From the NCBI RefSeq assembly GCF_041296385.1, contig NW_027183583.1, positions 124,001 through 188,000 on the forward strand: a stretch of 64,000 bases of DNA, given 5' to 3'. The position numbers were made by a program, and so were the translations under genes. Every line of letters starts with the position of its first letter. Within the stretch, counting starts at the first letter, position 1. The notes below the pieces were generated by a model. The model was not told the origin of the DNA. It saw nothing but the letters and a program-made list of their open reading frames with translations, and did no database searches. This DNA is from Aphelocoma coerulescens (Eukaryota; Chordata; Aves; Passeriformes; Corvidae). Of this stretch, positions 12,501-20,221 are shown in pieces.

Positions 12501-15500
12501 GATTTTTGCGGAATTTTTGGGAATTTTTGAGGAATTTTGGATGAATTTTTTGGGATTTTTTTGGGAATTCTTTGGGAATTTTTGAGGGAATTTTTTGAGG
12601 ATTTTGTGGGAATTTCTGAGGAACTTTTTGGGATTTTTTGGGGGGATTTTTGGGGGATTTTTGGATGAATTTTTTTGGGGATTTCTCCGGAATTTTTTGT
12701 GGAGTTTCTCAGGAATTTTTTGGGAATTTTGGAAGAATTTTTCAGGAATTTCTCGGGAATTTTTGTGAAATTTTTCAGGAATTTTTTTGTGGGACTTCTC
12801 AGGAATTTTTTGGGAATTTTGGGATGAAATTTTCAGAAATTCCTCCGGAATTTTTTTTGAATTTCCCAGGAATTTTTTGAGGAATTTTTTGGAAATTTTT
12901 GGACGAATTTTTCAGGAATTTCTCAGGATTTTTTTCTGAAATTTCTCAGGAACTTTTTGTGGAATTTCTCAGGATTTTTTTGGGAATTTTGGATGAATTT
13001 TTCAGGAATTTCTCAGGAACTTTTTATAAATGTTGGGATGAATTTTGCAGGAATCTTTTCAGGAATTTTTTGGGAACTTTGGGATGAATTTTTGTGGAAT
13101 TTCTGAGGAAGTTTTTTGGAATTTTTGGATAAATTCTTCGGAAATTTCCCCGGAATTTTCGTGGAATTTCTTAGAAATTTTTTGGGAGTTTTGGGATGAA
13201 CTTTTCAGGAATTTCTTCAGATTTTTTAGGGAATTTCTCCAGAATTTCGGATGAATTTTTTGTGGAATTTTTCGGGAATTTTCCGAGAATTTCTCAGGAA
13301 TTTTTTTGGAAATTTGGGATGAATTTTTCAGGAATTTCTCCGGAATTTTGGGAATTTCGGGTGAATTTCTCAGGAATTTTTTGGTGGAATTTTTCGGGAA
13401 TTTCTCAGGAATTTTTTGGGGGAATTTTTTTGGAATTTTTCGGTGGAATTTTTCGGGAATTTCTCCAGAATTTTTTGGGAATTTGTGGTGAATTTTTCAG
13501 GAGTTTCTCGGGAATTTTTTTGGGCTTTTTCTGGGAATTTCTCAGGAATTTTTTGGGGGAATTTTTCGGGAATTTCTCAGGAATTTTTTGGGGGGAATTT
13601 TTCGGGGATTTTCTGGGAATTTCTCAGGAATTTTTCGGGAATTTCTCAGGATTTTTTGGTGGGATTTTTTGGGGATTTTCCGGGAATTTCTCAGGAATTT
13701 TTTGGGAATTTCAGGTGAATTTTTCAGGAATTTTTCGGGGATTTTCCGGGAATTTCTCAGGAATTTTTTGGGAATTTCAGGTGAATTTTTCAGGAATTTT
13801 TTGGGGATTTTTTGGGAATTTCTCAGGATTTTTTGGGGGGAATTTTTCGGGGATTTCCGGGAATTTCTCCGGAAATTTTCGGGGGGGACTTTCCCGCCCA
13901 ACCCCCGCCTCTCTCCGCCCCTCCCCCCCCCCCTCAGGCTCCTCCTGGACCACGCCCGGGCCCCGCAGGGGGCGGAGCTCGGCGCCATCTTGGACCCGGC
14001 CTGGCCCCGCCCCCTCGTGGCCCGGGCCTTCGCCCTCTGCCTGGGTGAGCCTTGGCCACGCCCCCTTTAAGCCACGCCCATCTCCCCTTTAAGCCATGCC
14101 CATTTCCCCTTTAAGCCACGCCCATTTCCCCTTTAAGCCCTGCCCCTTGTCCTTTAAGCCACGCCCTTTGTCCTTTAAGCCACGCCCAGTTCCCTTTAAA
14201 CCACGCCCCTTTCCCCTTTGAGCCACGCCCCTTCTTTAAGCCACGCCCAGTTCCCTTTAAACCACGCCCCTTTCCCCTTTAAGCCACGCCCCTTCTTTAA
14301 GCCACGCCCATTTCCCCCTTTAAGCCACGCCCCTTCCCTTTAAGCCACGCCCATTTCCCCTTTAAACCACGCCCGTTTCCCCTTAAAAGCCACGCCCCTC
14401 CCCCTTGAAGCCACGCCCCCTTTAGACCACGCCCACTTCCCCTTTGGGCAACGCCCCCTCCCCTTTAAGCCACGCCCCTTTCCCCTTTAAGCCACGCCCC
14501 TCCCCCTTTAAACCACGCCCATTTCCCTTTAAGCCACGCCCCTTCCTCTTTAGGCCACGCCCACTTTGGGGGGGGTTGGGGGAATTTTTTGGGGAATTTT
14601 TGTGGGATTTTGGGGGGGAATTTATGGGGGAATTTTCAGGGATTTTGGGAAAATTTGGGGGGAATTTATGGGGGAATTTTCTGGGAGCTTTGGGGAATTT
14701 TGGGGAGAATTTTGGGGGAATTTTCAGGGATTTGGGGGAATTTTTTGGGATTTTTTGGGGGAATTTTCAGGGGTTTTGGGGAATTTTTGGGGGAATTTTC
14801 AGGGAGTTTGGGGGGGAATTTATGGGGGAATTTTCAGGGATTTTGGGAAAATTTTGGGAGGATTTTTTGGGGGAATTTTCAAGGAATTTTGGGGGAATTT
14901 TCTGGGATTTTGGGGGGACATTTTGGGGGAATTTATGGGGGAATTTTCTGGGATTTGGGGAGAATTTGAGGGAATTTTTTGGGATTTTTTTGGGGGAATT
15001 TTCAGGGGTTTTGGGGAATTTTTGGGGGAATTTTCAGGGAGTTTGGGGGGGAATTTATGGGGGAATTTTCAGGGATTTTGGGAAAATTTTTTGGGAATTT
15101 TTGGGGATTTTTTGGGGGAATTTTCAAGGGTTTTGGGGAATTTTGGGGGGAATTTTCAGGGATTTTGGGGGGAATTTTTGGGGGAATTTTCAGGGATTTT
15201 TGGAAAAATTTGGGGGGAATTTTTTGGGATTTTTTTGGGGAATTTTCAGGGACTTTGGGGAAATTTGGGGGGAATTTTGGGGCGAATTTTCAGGGGAATT
15301 TTGGGGGGCGAATTTTGGGGGAATTTTCTGGGATTTTGGGGGGAAATTTTGGGGGAATTTTTGGGGGAATTTTCTGGGATTTGGGGAGAATTTGGGGGAA
15401 TTTTCTGGGGATTTTTTGGGGGAATTTTCAGGGATTTTGGGGGAATTTTTGGGGGAATTTGGGGGGATTTTGGGGGGGAGTTTATGGGGGAATTTTCTGG

Positions 15501-17947
15501 GATTTGGGGAGAATTCGGGGGAATTTTTTGGGAATTTTTTGGGGGAATTTTCAGGGGTTTTGGGGGGAAATTTTGGGGGAATTTTCAGGGAGTTTGGGGG
15601 GGAATTTATGGGGGAATTTTCAGGGATTTTGGGAAAACATTTTGGAAATTTTTTGGGATTTTTGGGGGGAATTTTCAGGGATTTTGGGGGGGAATTTATG
15701 GGGGAATTTTCAGAGATTTGGGGAGAATTTGGGGGAATTTTTGGGGATTTTTTGGGGGAATTTTCAGGGAGTTTGGGGGGAATTTTTGGGGGAATTTTCA
15801 GGGATTTTTGGGGAATTTTTGGGATTTTGGGGCGAATTTTCAGGGGAATTTTGGGGGGGAATTTTGGGGGAATTTTCAGGGATTTTGGGAAAATTTTGGG
15901 AGGAAATTTGGGGAATTTTCAGGGACTTTGGGGAAATTTGGGGGGAATTTTGGGGCGAATTTTCAGGGGAATTTGGGGGGGAAATTTTGGGGGAATTTTC
16001 TGGGATTTTCAGGGGAAATTTTGGGGGAATTTTTGGGGGAATTTTCTGGGATTTGGGGAGAATTCGGGGGAATTTTTTGGGATTTTTTGGGGGAATTTTC
16101 AGGGAGTTTGGGGAAATTTGGGGGAATTTTGGGGGGAATTTTCAGGGATTTTGGGGGAATTTTTTGGATTTTGGGGCGAATTTTGGGGGGAAATTATGGG
16201 GGAATTTTCAGGGATTTTGGGGGGGAATTTTGGGGAGAATTTTCAGGGATTTGGGGAAAATTTTGGGAGGATTTTTTGGGGGAATTTTCAGGGATTTTGG
16301 GGCGAATTTTCAGGGGAATTTTGGGGGAAATTTTGGGGGAATTTTCAGGGATTTTGGGGGGGAATTCATGGGGGAATTTTCTGGGATTTGGGGAGAATTC
16401 GGGGGAATTTTTTGGGATTTTTTGGGGGAATTTTCAGGGATTTTGGGGGGGAATTTATGGGGGAATTTTCTGGGATCTTGGGAGAATTTGAGGGAATTTT
16501 TTGGGATTTTTTTGGGGGAATTTTCAAGGGTTTTGGGGAATTTTTGAGGGAATTTTCAGGGATTTTGGGGGGGAGTTTATGGGGGAATTTTCTGGGATTT
16601 GGGGAGAATTTGGGGGAATTTTTGGGGATTTTTTGGGGGAATTTTCAGGGATTTTTGGGGAATTTTTGGGATTTTGGGGCGAATTTTCAGGGGAATTTTG
16701 GGGGGAAATTCTTGGGGAATTTTCTGGGATTTTGGGGGGAAATTTTGGGGGAATTTTCAGGGATTTTGGGAAAATTTTGGGAGGATTTTTTGGGGGAATT
16801 TTCAGGGATTCTGGGGGAAAATTTGGGGGAATTTTTGGGGGAATTTTCAGGGATTTGGGGTTCATATTTGGGGCAATTTTCTGGGACTTTGGGGGAATTT
16901 ATGGGGGAATTTTCTGGGATTTTGGGGGAATTTTTGGGGAAATTTTCTGGGATTTTAGGGAAGTTTTGGCGGGAATTTTCTGGGATTTTTTGGGGGAATT
17001 TTCAGGGGTTTTGGGGAATTTTTGGGGGGAATTTTCAGGGAGTTTGGGGAAAATTTGGGGGGAATTTTTTTGGATTTCTTGGGGGAATTTTCAGGGATTT
17101 TGAGGGGAAATTTTGGGGGAATTTTCTGGGATTTTGGGGGGAAATTTGGGGAGAATTCGGGGGGATTTTCTGGGATTTTGGGGGGAGAAATTTTGGGGGA
17201 ATTTTTGGGGCAATTTTCAGGGATTTTGGGGGAATTTTGGGGGGGATTTTTTTGGATTTTGGGGGAATTATCTGGGATTTTAGGGAAGTTTTGGCAGGAA
17301 TTTTTTGGGATTTGGGGGGAATTTTGGGGGGAATTTTTTTGGATTTTGGGGGAATTTTCTGGGATTTTTGGGGGTAAATTTTGGGGGAATTTTCTGGGAT
17401 TCTGGGGGAATTTGGGGGGAATTTTTTGGGATTTTAGGGGAATTTTTAGCGAATTTTAGGGGGGAAATTTTGGGGGGAATTTTCTGGGTTTTTTTGGGGG
17501 AATTTTCTGGGTTTTTTTGGGGGAATTTTCTGGGATTTTGGGGGGGGAAATTTTGGGGGAATTTTTAAGGATTCTGGGGGAATTTGGGGGGAATTTTTTG
17601 GGATTTTGGGGGAATTTTTGAGGGAATCTTTTGGGATTTTGGGGGAATTTTCAGGGAATTTTGGGGGGGGAAATTTTGGGGGGAATTTTCTGGGTTTTTT
17701 TTGCGGGAATTTTGATGGGAATTTTTGGGAGATTTTGGGAAAATTTGGGGGGAATTTTCAGGGAAATCCCGGGAATTTCGGGGCCCTTCCCAGCACCTCC
17801 CCCTCCCCCCCAAGCCCCGCCCTCTTTGCCCATATTTGGCTCAAGCCCCGCCCCCCCACAGAGCTCTGCGCCTCCCATTGGCTGCGGCTGGAGCAGCCCA
17901 ACCCCTACGGACCAATCCGCATCAAGCTCCGCCCCCAGCGCCAATAA
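544..17947 (+). CDS. REC8: REC8 meiotic cohesin kleisin, 3' portion (9 exons, gene span)
   Basis: REC8 is the alpha-kleisin of meiotic cohesin. It bridges SMC1B and SMC3, holds sister chromatids and homologue axes together in meiosis, and is opened by separase. The window holds the last nine exons: 544-585, 2862-3046, 6785-6851, 8095-8192, 10520-10565, 11222-11255, 12304-12378, 13938-14044, 17862-17947. They join in frame to 245 codons plus stop. Diagnostic blocks are LWDPRTQIPPGRLRERL (the mammalian FWDKETQISPEKF region), PLPPDLAELWLRCF (mammalian LPPELLGLW), and the C-terminal winged-helix end LRLEQPNPYGPIRIKL, the kleisin signature that docks on the SMC1 head. The N-terminal SMC3-binding domain lies upstream of the window. 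Introns are filled with tandem repeats. Identification rests on remembered family sequences; no search was run. Confidence 0.9.
586..2850. repeat. GGAATTTTGGG tandem array, REC8 intron
   Basis: About 2.25 kb of degenerate 10-14 bp units such as GGGGGAATTTTGGG and GGTGGAAATTTCTGGAATT. Drift is visible along the array: GGGGAATTTGG is common early and TTTCTGGAATTTTGGG later. The + strand is G/T-rich. It ends in TTCCCCATTCCCGCCCTTCCCCCGCAG in two parts, the acceptor of the next exon. No other feature seen. Confidence 0.95.
2862..3046 (+). CDS. REC8: REC8 exon b, proline-rich linker and WDPRTQ block
   Basis: 185 nt, acceptor CCCCCGCAG, donor GTGAGGAA. Two nt finish a codon (Arg), then 61 codons, ending at a codon boundary. 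The first ~37 residues are almost pure proline with a few Ala, Leu, Val and Arg. They are followed by LWDPRTQIPPGRLRERLRR and GLDCAPR, matching mammalian LLFWDKETQISPEKFQEQL. In mammals I remember a run of arginines before the Trp-Asp; here the run is proline, coded by C homopolymers. The final 21 nt and the donor are copied twelve times in the next intron. Confidence 0.9.
3047..6784. repeat. CCCATAGATC minisatellite with embedded exon-junction copies, REC8 intron
   Basis: About 3.7 kb made of units such as CCCATAGATCCGAC, CCCATAGATCCATCCCTGC and CCCATAGAGCCACC. Twelve times the array also contains a copy of the end of the preceding exon and its 5' splice site: AGCCTCGACTGCGCCCCCAG followed by GGTGAGGA. 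The cores lie at 3203, 3476, 3644, 4319, 4525, 4889, 5076, 5249, 5625, 6014, 6349 and 6465 (21 nt each). The end of the intron (6720-6784) is C/T-rich and runs into the acceptor CCGCCCCACAG. Confidence 0.95.
6785..6851 (+). CDS. REC8: REC8 exon c
   Basis: 67 nt, acceptor CCCCACAG, donor GTGAGAGC. It enters at a codon boundary and ends one nt into a codon. It reads ELQEPPHRMRRPPSELLSAP then AH, matching mammalian QPPERTIRGPAELFRTP. An earlier GTGAGC at 6825 would cut the exon after RRPP; the longer exon is preferred because SELLSAP aligns to AELFRTP and the phase fits the next exon. Confidence 0.85.
6852..8094. repeat. CCCCACACATCCCTGC minisatellite, REC8 intron
   Basis: About 1.2 kb of 16-18 bp C-rich units: CCCCACACATCCCTG, CCCCCCATCCCTGC, CCCCATAGATCCC. 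From about 7250 there are inserts of CTGTGTCCCCCCAGCCCCGCTGCC, in two pieces CTGTGTCCCCCCAG and CCCCGCTGCC. These copy the real acceptor and first exon bases at 8085-8103 and so act as decoy 3' splice sites (near 7280, 7365, 7465, 7585). Confidence 0.92.
8095..8192 (+). CDS. REC8: REC8 exon d (LPPDLAELW block)
   Basis: 98 nt, acceptor CTCTGCCCCCCAG, donor GTGGGGCT (an alternative GTGGAG at 8187 is also in phase). Two nt finish an Ala codon, then 32 codons reading PLPPDLAELWLRCFRPLP and onward to PSEVE. This aligns with mammalian WLPPELLGLWTHCAQPPPKALRRE. The exon ends on a codon boundary. Confidence 0.88.
8193..9712. repeat. CCCATAGATCTGAC minisatellite, REC8 intron
   Basis: About 1.5 kb of CCCATAGATCTGAC, CCCATAGATAACCCTGAC and CCCATAGATCCATCCCTGAC units. 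It is the same family as 3047-6720 but with CTGA in place of CCGA, and without exon-junction copies. Confidence 0.95.
9713..10519. repeat. CCCAAATTTTGCCCCAAAA array, REC8 intron
   Basis: About 780 bp of A/C-rich 16-18 bp units (AATTTTGCCCCAAAATCC). The + strand is C/A-rich, opposite to the array after the next exon. It ends at acceptor CCCCTCCCCCCCCAG. Confidence 0.93.
10520..10565 (+). CDS. REC8: REC8 exon e
   Basis: 46 nt, acceptor CCCCCCCCAG, donor GTGAGCCA. It reads VLREAPEPSLAPPTS plus one nt. Weakly conserved acidic/proline linker; supported by splice sites, phase continuity with both neighbours and its position. Confidence 0.75.
10566..11221. repeat. GGGGAAATTTGG array, REC8 intron
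   Basis: About 600 bp of GGGGAAATTTGG and GGGAATTTTGG units. The + strand is G-rich, so the strand bias flips across the 46-nt exon e. The end changes to CCCCGCCCCTCCCCCCCCCAG, the next acceptor (split here as CCCCGCCCCT and CCCCCCCCCAG). Confidence 0.93.
11222..11255 (+). CDS. REC8: REC8 exon f
   Basis: 34 nt, acceptor CCCCCCCAG, donor GTCAGAGA. Two nt finish a Glu codon, then LSLEPLEEEP, then two nt of the next codon. Short acidic linker exon, supported by phase on both sides. Confidence 0.72.
11256..12303. repeat. ETS/YY1-motif minisatellite, REC8 intron
   Basis: The stretch 11275-12225 carries about 25 copies of CCGGAAGTG or a one-base variant. Up to 11.93 kb the larger unit is 85-125 bp and contains CAAAATGGCGGC directly followed by CGGAAGTGG (near 11363, 11446, 11568, 11694 and 11909). 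From 11.93 to 12.15 kb it shrinks to an ~22 bp unit (GAATGTGAAAAAACCGGAAGT). CAAAATGGCGGC matches the known YY1 site and CCGGAAGTG the known ETS/GABP site. Confidence 0.9.
12304..12378 (+). CDS. REC8: REC8 exon g
   Basis: 75 nt, acceptor GCCCCTCCCCCAG, donor GTGGGGCC. One nt finishes a Ser codon, then LPPPPAPPPEVLPELPEAPP, VDLR, then two nt. Proline/acid-rich linker before the winged-helix domain. Confidence 0.78.
12379..13937. repeat. GGAATTTCTCAGGAATTTTTT array, REC8 intron
   Basis: About 1.5 kb of units around GGAATTTCTCAGGAATTTT and GGGATGAATTTTTCAGG. T/G-rich on +. Ends in TCTCCGCCCCTCCCCCCCC then CCTCAG, the next acceptor. Confidence 0.94.
13938..14044 (+). CDS. REC8: REC8 exon h, start of winged-helix domain
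   Basis: 107 nt, acceptor CCCCCCCTCAG, donor GTGAGCCT. It reads LLLDHARAPQGAELGAILDP, AWPRPLVARAFALCL, with one nt left to start a Glu codon. ARAFALCL is the helix that in RAD21/REC8 C-termini reads A..F..LL.L, so the exon covers most of the kleisin C-terminal winged-helix. Confidence 0.88.
14045..14562. repeat. CCTTTAAGCCACGCCC array, REC8 intron
   Basis: About 30 copies of a 16-19 bp unit, CCTTTAAGCCACGCCC with spacers CATTTC, CTTTCC or CAGTTC. CCACGCCC matches the known KLF/Sp-type binding element. The same family fills 29.8-31.1 kb. Confidence 0.95.
14563..17861. repeat. GGGGGAATTTTCAGGGATTTTGG array, REC8 last intron
   Basis: About 3.2 kb of 18-24 bp units around GGGGGAATTTTCAGGGA and GGGAATTTTTTGGGATTTT. 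Higher-order repeats of a few hundred bp are visible. G/T-rich on +. The final 90 bp are unique (CCCCGCCCTCTTTGCCCA region) and lead to the acceptor CCCCCCCACAG. Confidence 0.94.
17862..17947 (+). CDS. REC8: REC8 terminal exon (winged-helix end and stop)
   Basis: 86 nt. Two nt finish Glu, then LCASHWLRLEQPNPYGPIRI, KLRPQRQ, stop TAA at 17945-17947. LEQ..PYG.I.I is the classic end of the kleisin winged-helix (RAD21 LTQEEPYSDI). The protein stops shortly after, without the GPRF-type tail seen in RAD21. Confidence 0.93.
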
Positions 17948-17948
17948 A
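17943..17948 (+). promoter_or_regulatory. REC8 poly(A) signal overlapping the stop codon
   Basis: AATAAA at 17943-17948 contains the TAA stop (17945-17947): CAA TAA A. No second AATAAA or ATTAAA is evident nearby downstream. G/T-rich sequence follows from 17998 (GGGGGGTGGGGGGGTTTGGG), as expected for a downstream element. Usage implies a 3' UTR of only about 10-30 nt. Confidence 0.65.
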
Positions 17949-20055
17949 CCACGCCCACTTTACCTTATATGGACTTCCGCCTCTTTTCCCTGGGAATTCC
18001 GGGGGGTGGGGGGGGTTTGGGCGGAATTTGGGGAATTTTGGGTCAATTCGGGCCATTTTGGGGTCATTTTGAGGGGATTTGGGGTCAATTGGGGCCCTTT
18101 TGGGTCATTTTGGGTCATTTTGGGTCAATTTTTAGGTGATTTTGGGCCATTTTGGGTCATTTTTGGGTCATTTTGGGTCAATTTTGGGTCAATTTGGGTC
18201 AATTTTTAGGTAATTTTGGGCCATTTTGGGTCAATTTTGGGTCATTTTGGGTCAATTTTTAGGTGATTTTGGGCCATTTTGGGTCATTTTGGGTGGATTT
18301 TGGGTCAATTTTGGTCCCTTTGGGGACACTTATGGCCAACTTTGGGCAATTTTGGGTCATTTTGGGTCATCTTTGGGTGGATTTTGGGACATTTTTACGT
18401 CACTTTGGGTGGATTTGGAGCCATTTTGGGTCAATTTTGGGCCATTTGAGCCCTTTTTGGTTCTTTTTAGGTCATTTTGGGCCCTTTTGGGTCATTTTTG
18501 GGTCACTTTGGGTGGATTTGGAGCCGTTTTGGGTCATTTTGGGTCAATTTTGGTCACTTTGGGGGCACTTGCGACCAATTTTGGGTCATTTTGGGCCATT
18601 TTTGGGTCATTTTGGGTCACTGTGGGTGGATTTTGGGGTCATTTTGGGTGGATTTTGGGTCAGTTTTGGTCACTTTGGGGGCACTTAGGCCAATTCTGGG
18701 TCATTTTGGGCCATTTTAGGTCAATTTTGGGCCATTTTTGGTCCCTTTTTGGGTCGTTTTTGGTCACTTTGGGGGCACTTGCGACCAATTTTGGGACATT
18801 TTTAGGTGATTTTGGGTCATTTTTGGCCATTTTTGGGTCCTTTTGGGCCATTTTGAGTCAGTTTTGGGTCACTTTGGGTGGATTTGGAGCCATTTTGGGT
18901 CATTTTGGGTCCCTTTGGGTGGATTTTGGGTCATTTTTGGGTCACTTCGAGTGGATTTGGAGCCATTTTGGGTCATTTTGGGCCATTTTTAGAAATTTTT
19001 GGGCCATTTGGGCCATTTTGGGTCATTTTTGGGTAATTCTGGGCCATTTTGGGTCAATTTTGGTCATTTTGGGGGCGCTTGCGACCAATTTTGGGTCATT
19101 TTGGGCCATTTTTGGGTCATTTTTAGGTGATTTGGGGCCATTTTTGGCCATTTTTGGGTCATTTGGGGTCACTTTGGGTGGATTTTGGGTCATTTTTGGG
19201 TCACCTTGGGTCATTTTGGGTCAGTTTTGGTCACTTTGGGGCACTTATGGCCAATTTTGGGTCATTTTGGGCCATTTTTGGGTGATTTTGGACCATTTCT
19301 GGCCATTTTTGGGTCCTTTTGGGCCCTTTTTGGTCCTTTTTGGACCGTTTTGGGTCGTTTTGGGGCATTTTGAGAATTTTCCTGCTGTTTTGGGGCGTTT
19401 TGGGGGAATTTTTGGGGAATTTTGGGGATTTTTGGGAAGGTTTTGAGAGGAATTTTCGCTGCGGTTTTGGGGGGATTTTCATGGAATTTTAGGGGGAATT
19501 TTGGGGGGGGATTTTGAGGCGATTTCAGGGGATTTTGGGTCCTTTTTGAGGCGGATTTTGGGAGGAATTCTCGCAGATTTTCGGGTCGAATTTTCAGGGG
19601 AATTTCGAGGATTTTGGGGAGAATTCGGGGAGGAATTTTTAGGGAATTCCAAGTTGAGTTTTTCCGAGGAATTTCCCAGGAATTTTGGGGCGATTTCGGG
19701 AGGAATTTGGAAGGGATTTTGGGGAGGGATTTGGGCTCGGATTTTTGGGGAATTTTCGGGGAATTTTCGGGGAATTTTCGGGGAATTTTCAGGGAATTTT
19801 CGGGGAATTTTTTGGGGAATTTTGGGAGGATTTTCAGCAAAATTTCCCCGAATTTTTTCGGTCATTTTTTAAGGGAATTTCCCCTCCCCCCCCCAAATTC
19901 CAGGAGGATTTCGACAAAATTCCAGAAATTTCCAACAAACCCGAAAAAACCTCCAAAAATCGCCCCAAAATTCTGGAAAATTCCCCCCCCCACCACCACC
20001 AAGCCCCGCCCCCTTCCGAACAAGCCACGCCCCCTTCCCCGCCCCACCCTCGATT
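17949..20055. repeat. Intergenic repeat between convergent REC8 and IPO4
   Basis: 17949-18030 is unique sequence. 18030-19380 is a TTTTGGGTCA array with variants TTTTTGGGTGATTTTGGG and TTGGGGGCACTTGCGACCAA. 19380-19860 is a GGGGAATTTTCGGGGAATT array. 19890-20050 is unique C/A-rich sequence. No gene found. Confidence 0.92.
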
Positions 20056-20061
20056 TTTATT
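20056..20061 (-). promoter_or_regulatory. IPO4 poly(A) signal
   Basis: AATAAA on the - strand begins 14 nt after the TGA stop (20076-20078). G-rich sequence follows on the - strand (GAGGGTGGGGCGGGGAAGGG), suitable as a downstream element. Confidence 0.75.
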
Positions 20062-20070
20062 GGCCGCCAA

Positions 20071-20078
20071 TGACGTCA
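20071..20078. promoter_or_regulatory. CRE palindrome TGACGTCA overlapping the IPO4 stop codon
   Basis: Exact CREB/ATF/CREM consensus. The IPO4 TGA stop is its first three bases on the - strand. Function is not shown by sequence alone. Confidence 0.35.
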
Positions 20079-20221
20079 CTCCTGCCCGGGGGGCGTGGCC
20101 TCCAACAGCCGGGCCAAGATGGCGGCGTGGGCGGGGTCGAGGGAGGCCACGCCCACCCGGAAGCGCCGGGGGTCGGCCCCGCCCACCTGGCGGAGCAGCG
20201 CCAGCAGTGATTGGCTGAGAG
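20076..20221 (-). CDS. IPO4: IPO4 exon 24 (terminal, stop)
   Basis: 146 nt. Two nt finish Ala, then [47 protein letters not shown], stop TGA at 20078-20076. It aligns with the human end AALLLLLTFLAKQHTDSF and LPVDKAQELQAVLG. Acceptor CGCCCCCTCAG; a nearer CTCTCAG at 20214 would break the frame. The tail is about 7 residues longer than human. Confidence 0.9.

Noticed and set aside
14444..17377. 977-codon frame on + with GGIFRDFGGEF repeats
   Set aside because: Product of the GGGGGAATTTTCAGGGA array in the last REC8 intron; several frames are open at once and no family domain is visible.
20113..20125. CCAAGATGGCGGC as a YY1 promoter site
   Set aside because: It is an exact YY1-type word but lies antisense in the IPO4 terminal exon coding AAIL; no promoter context.
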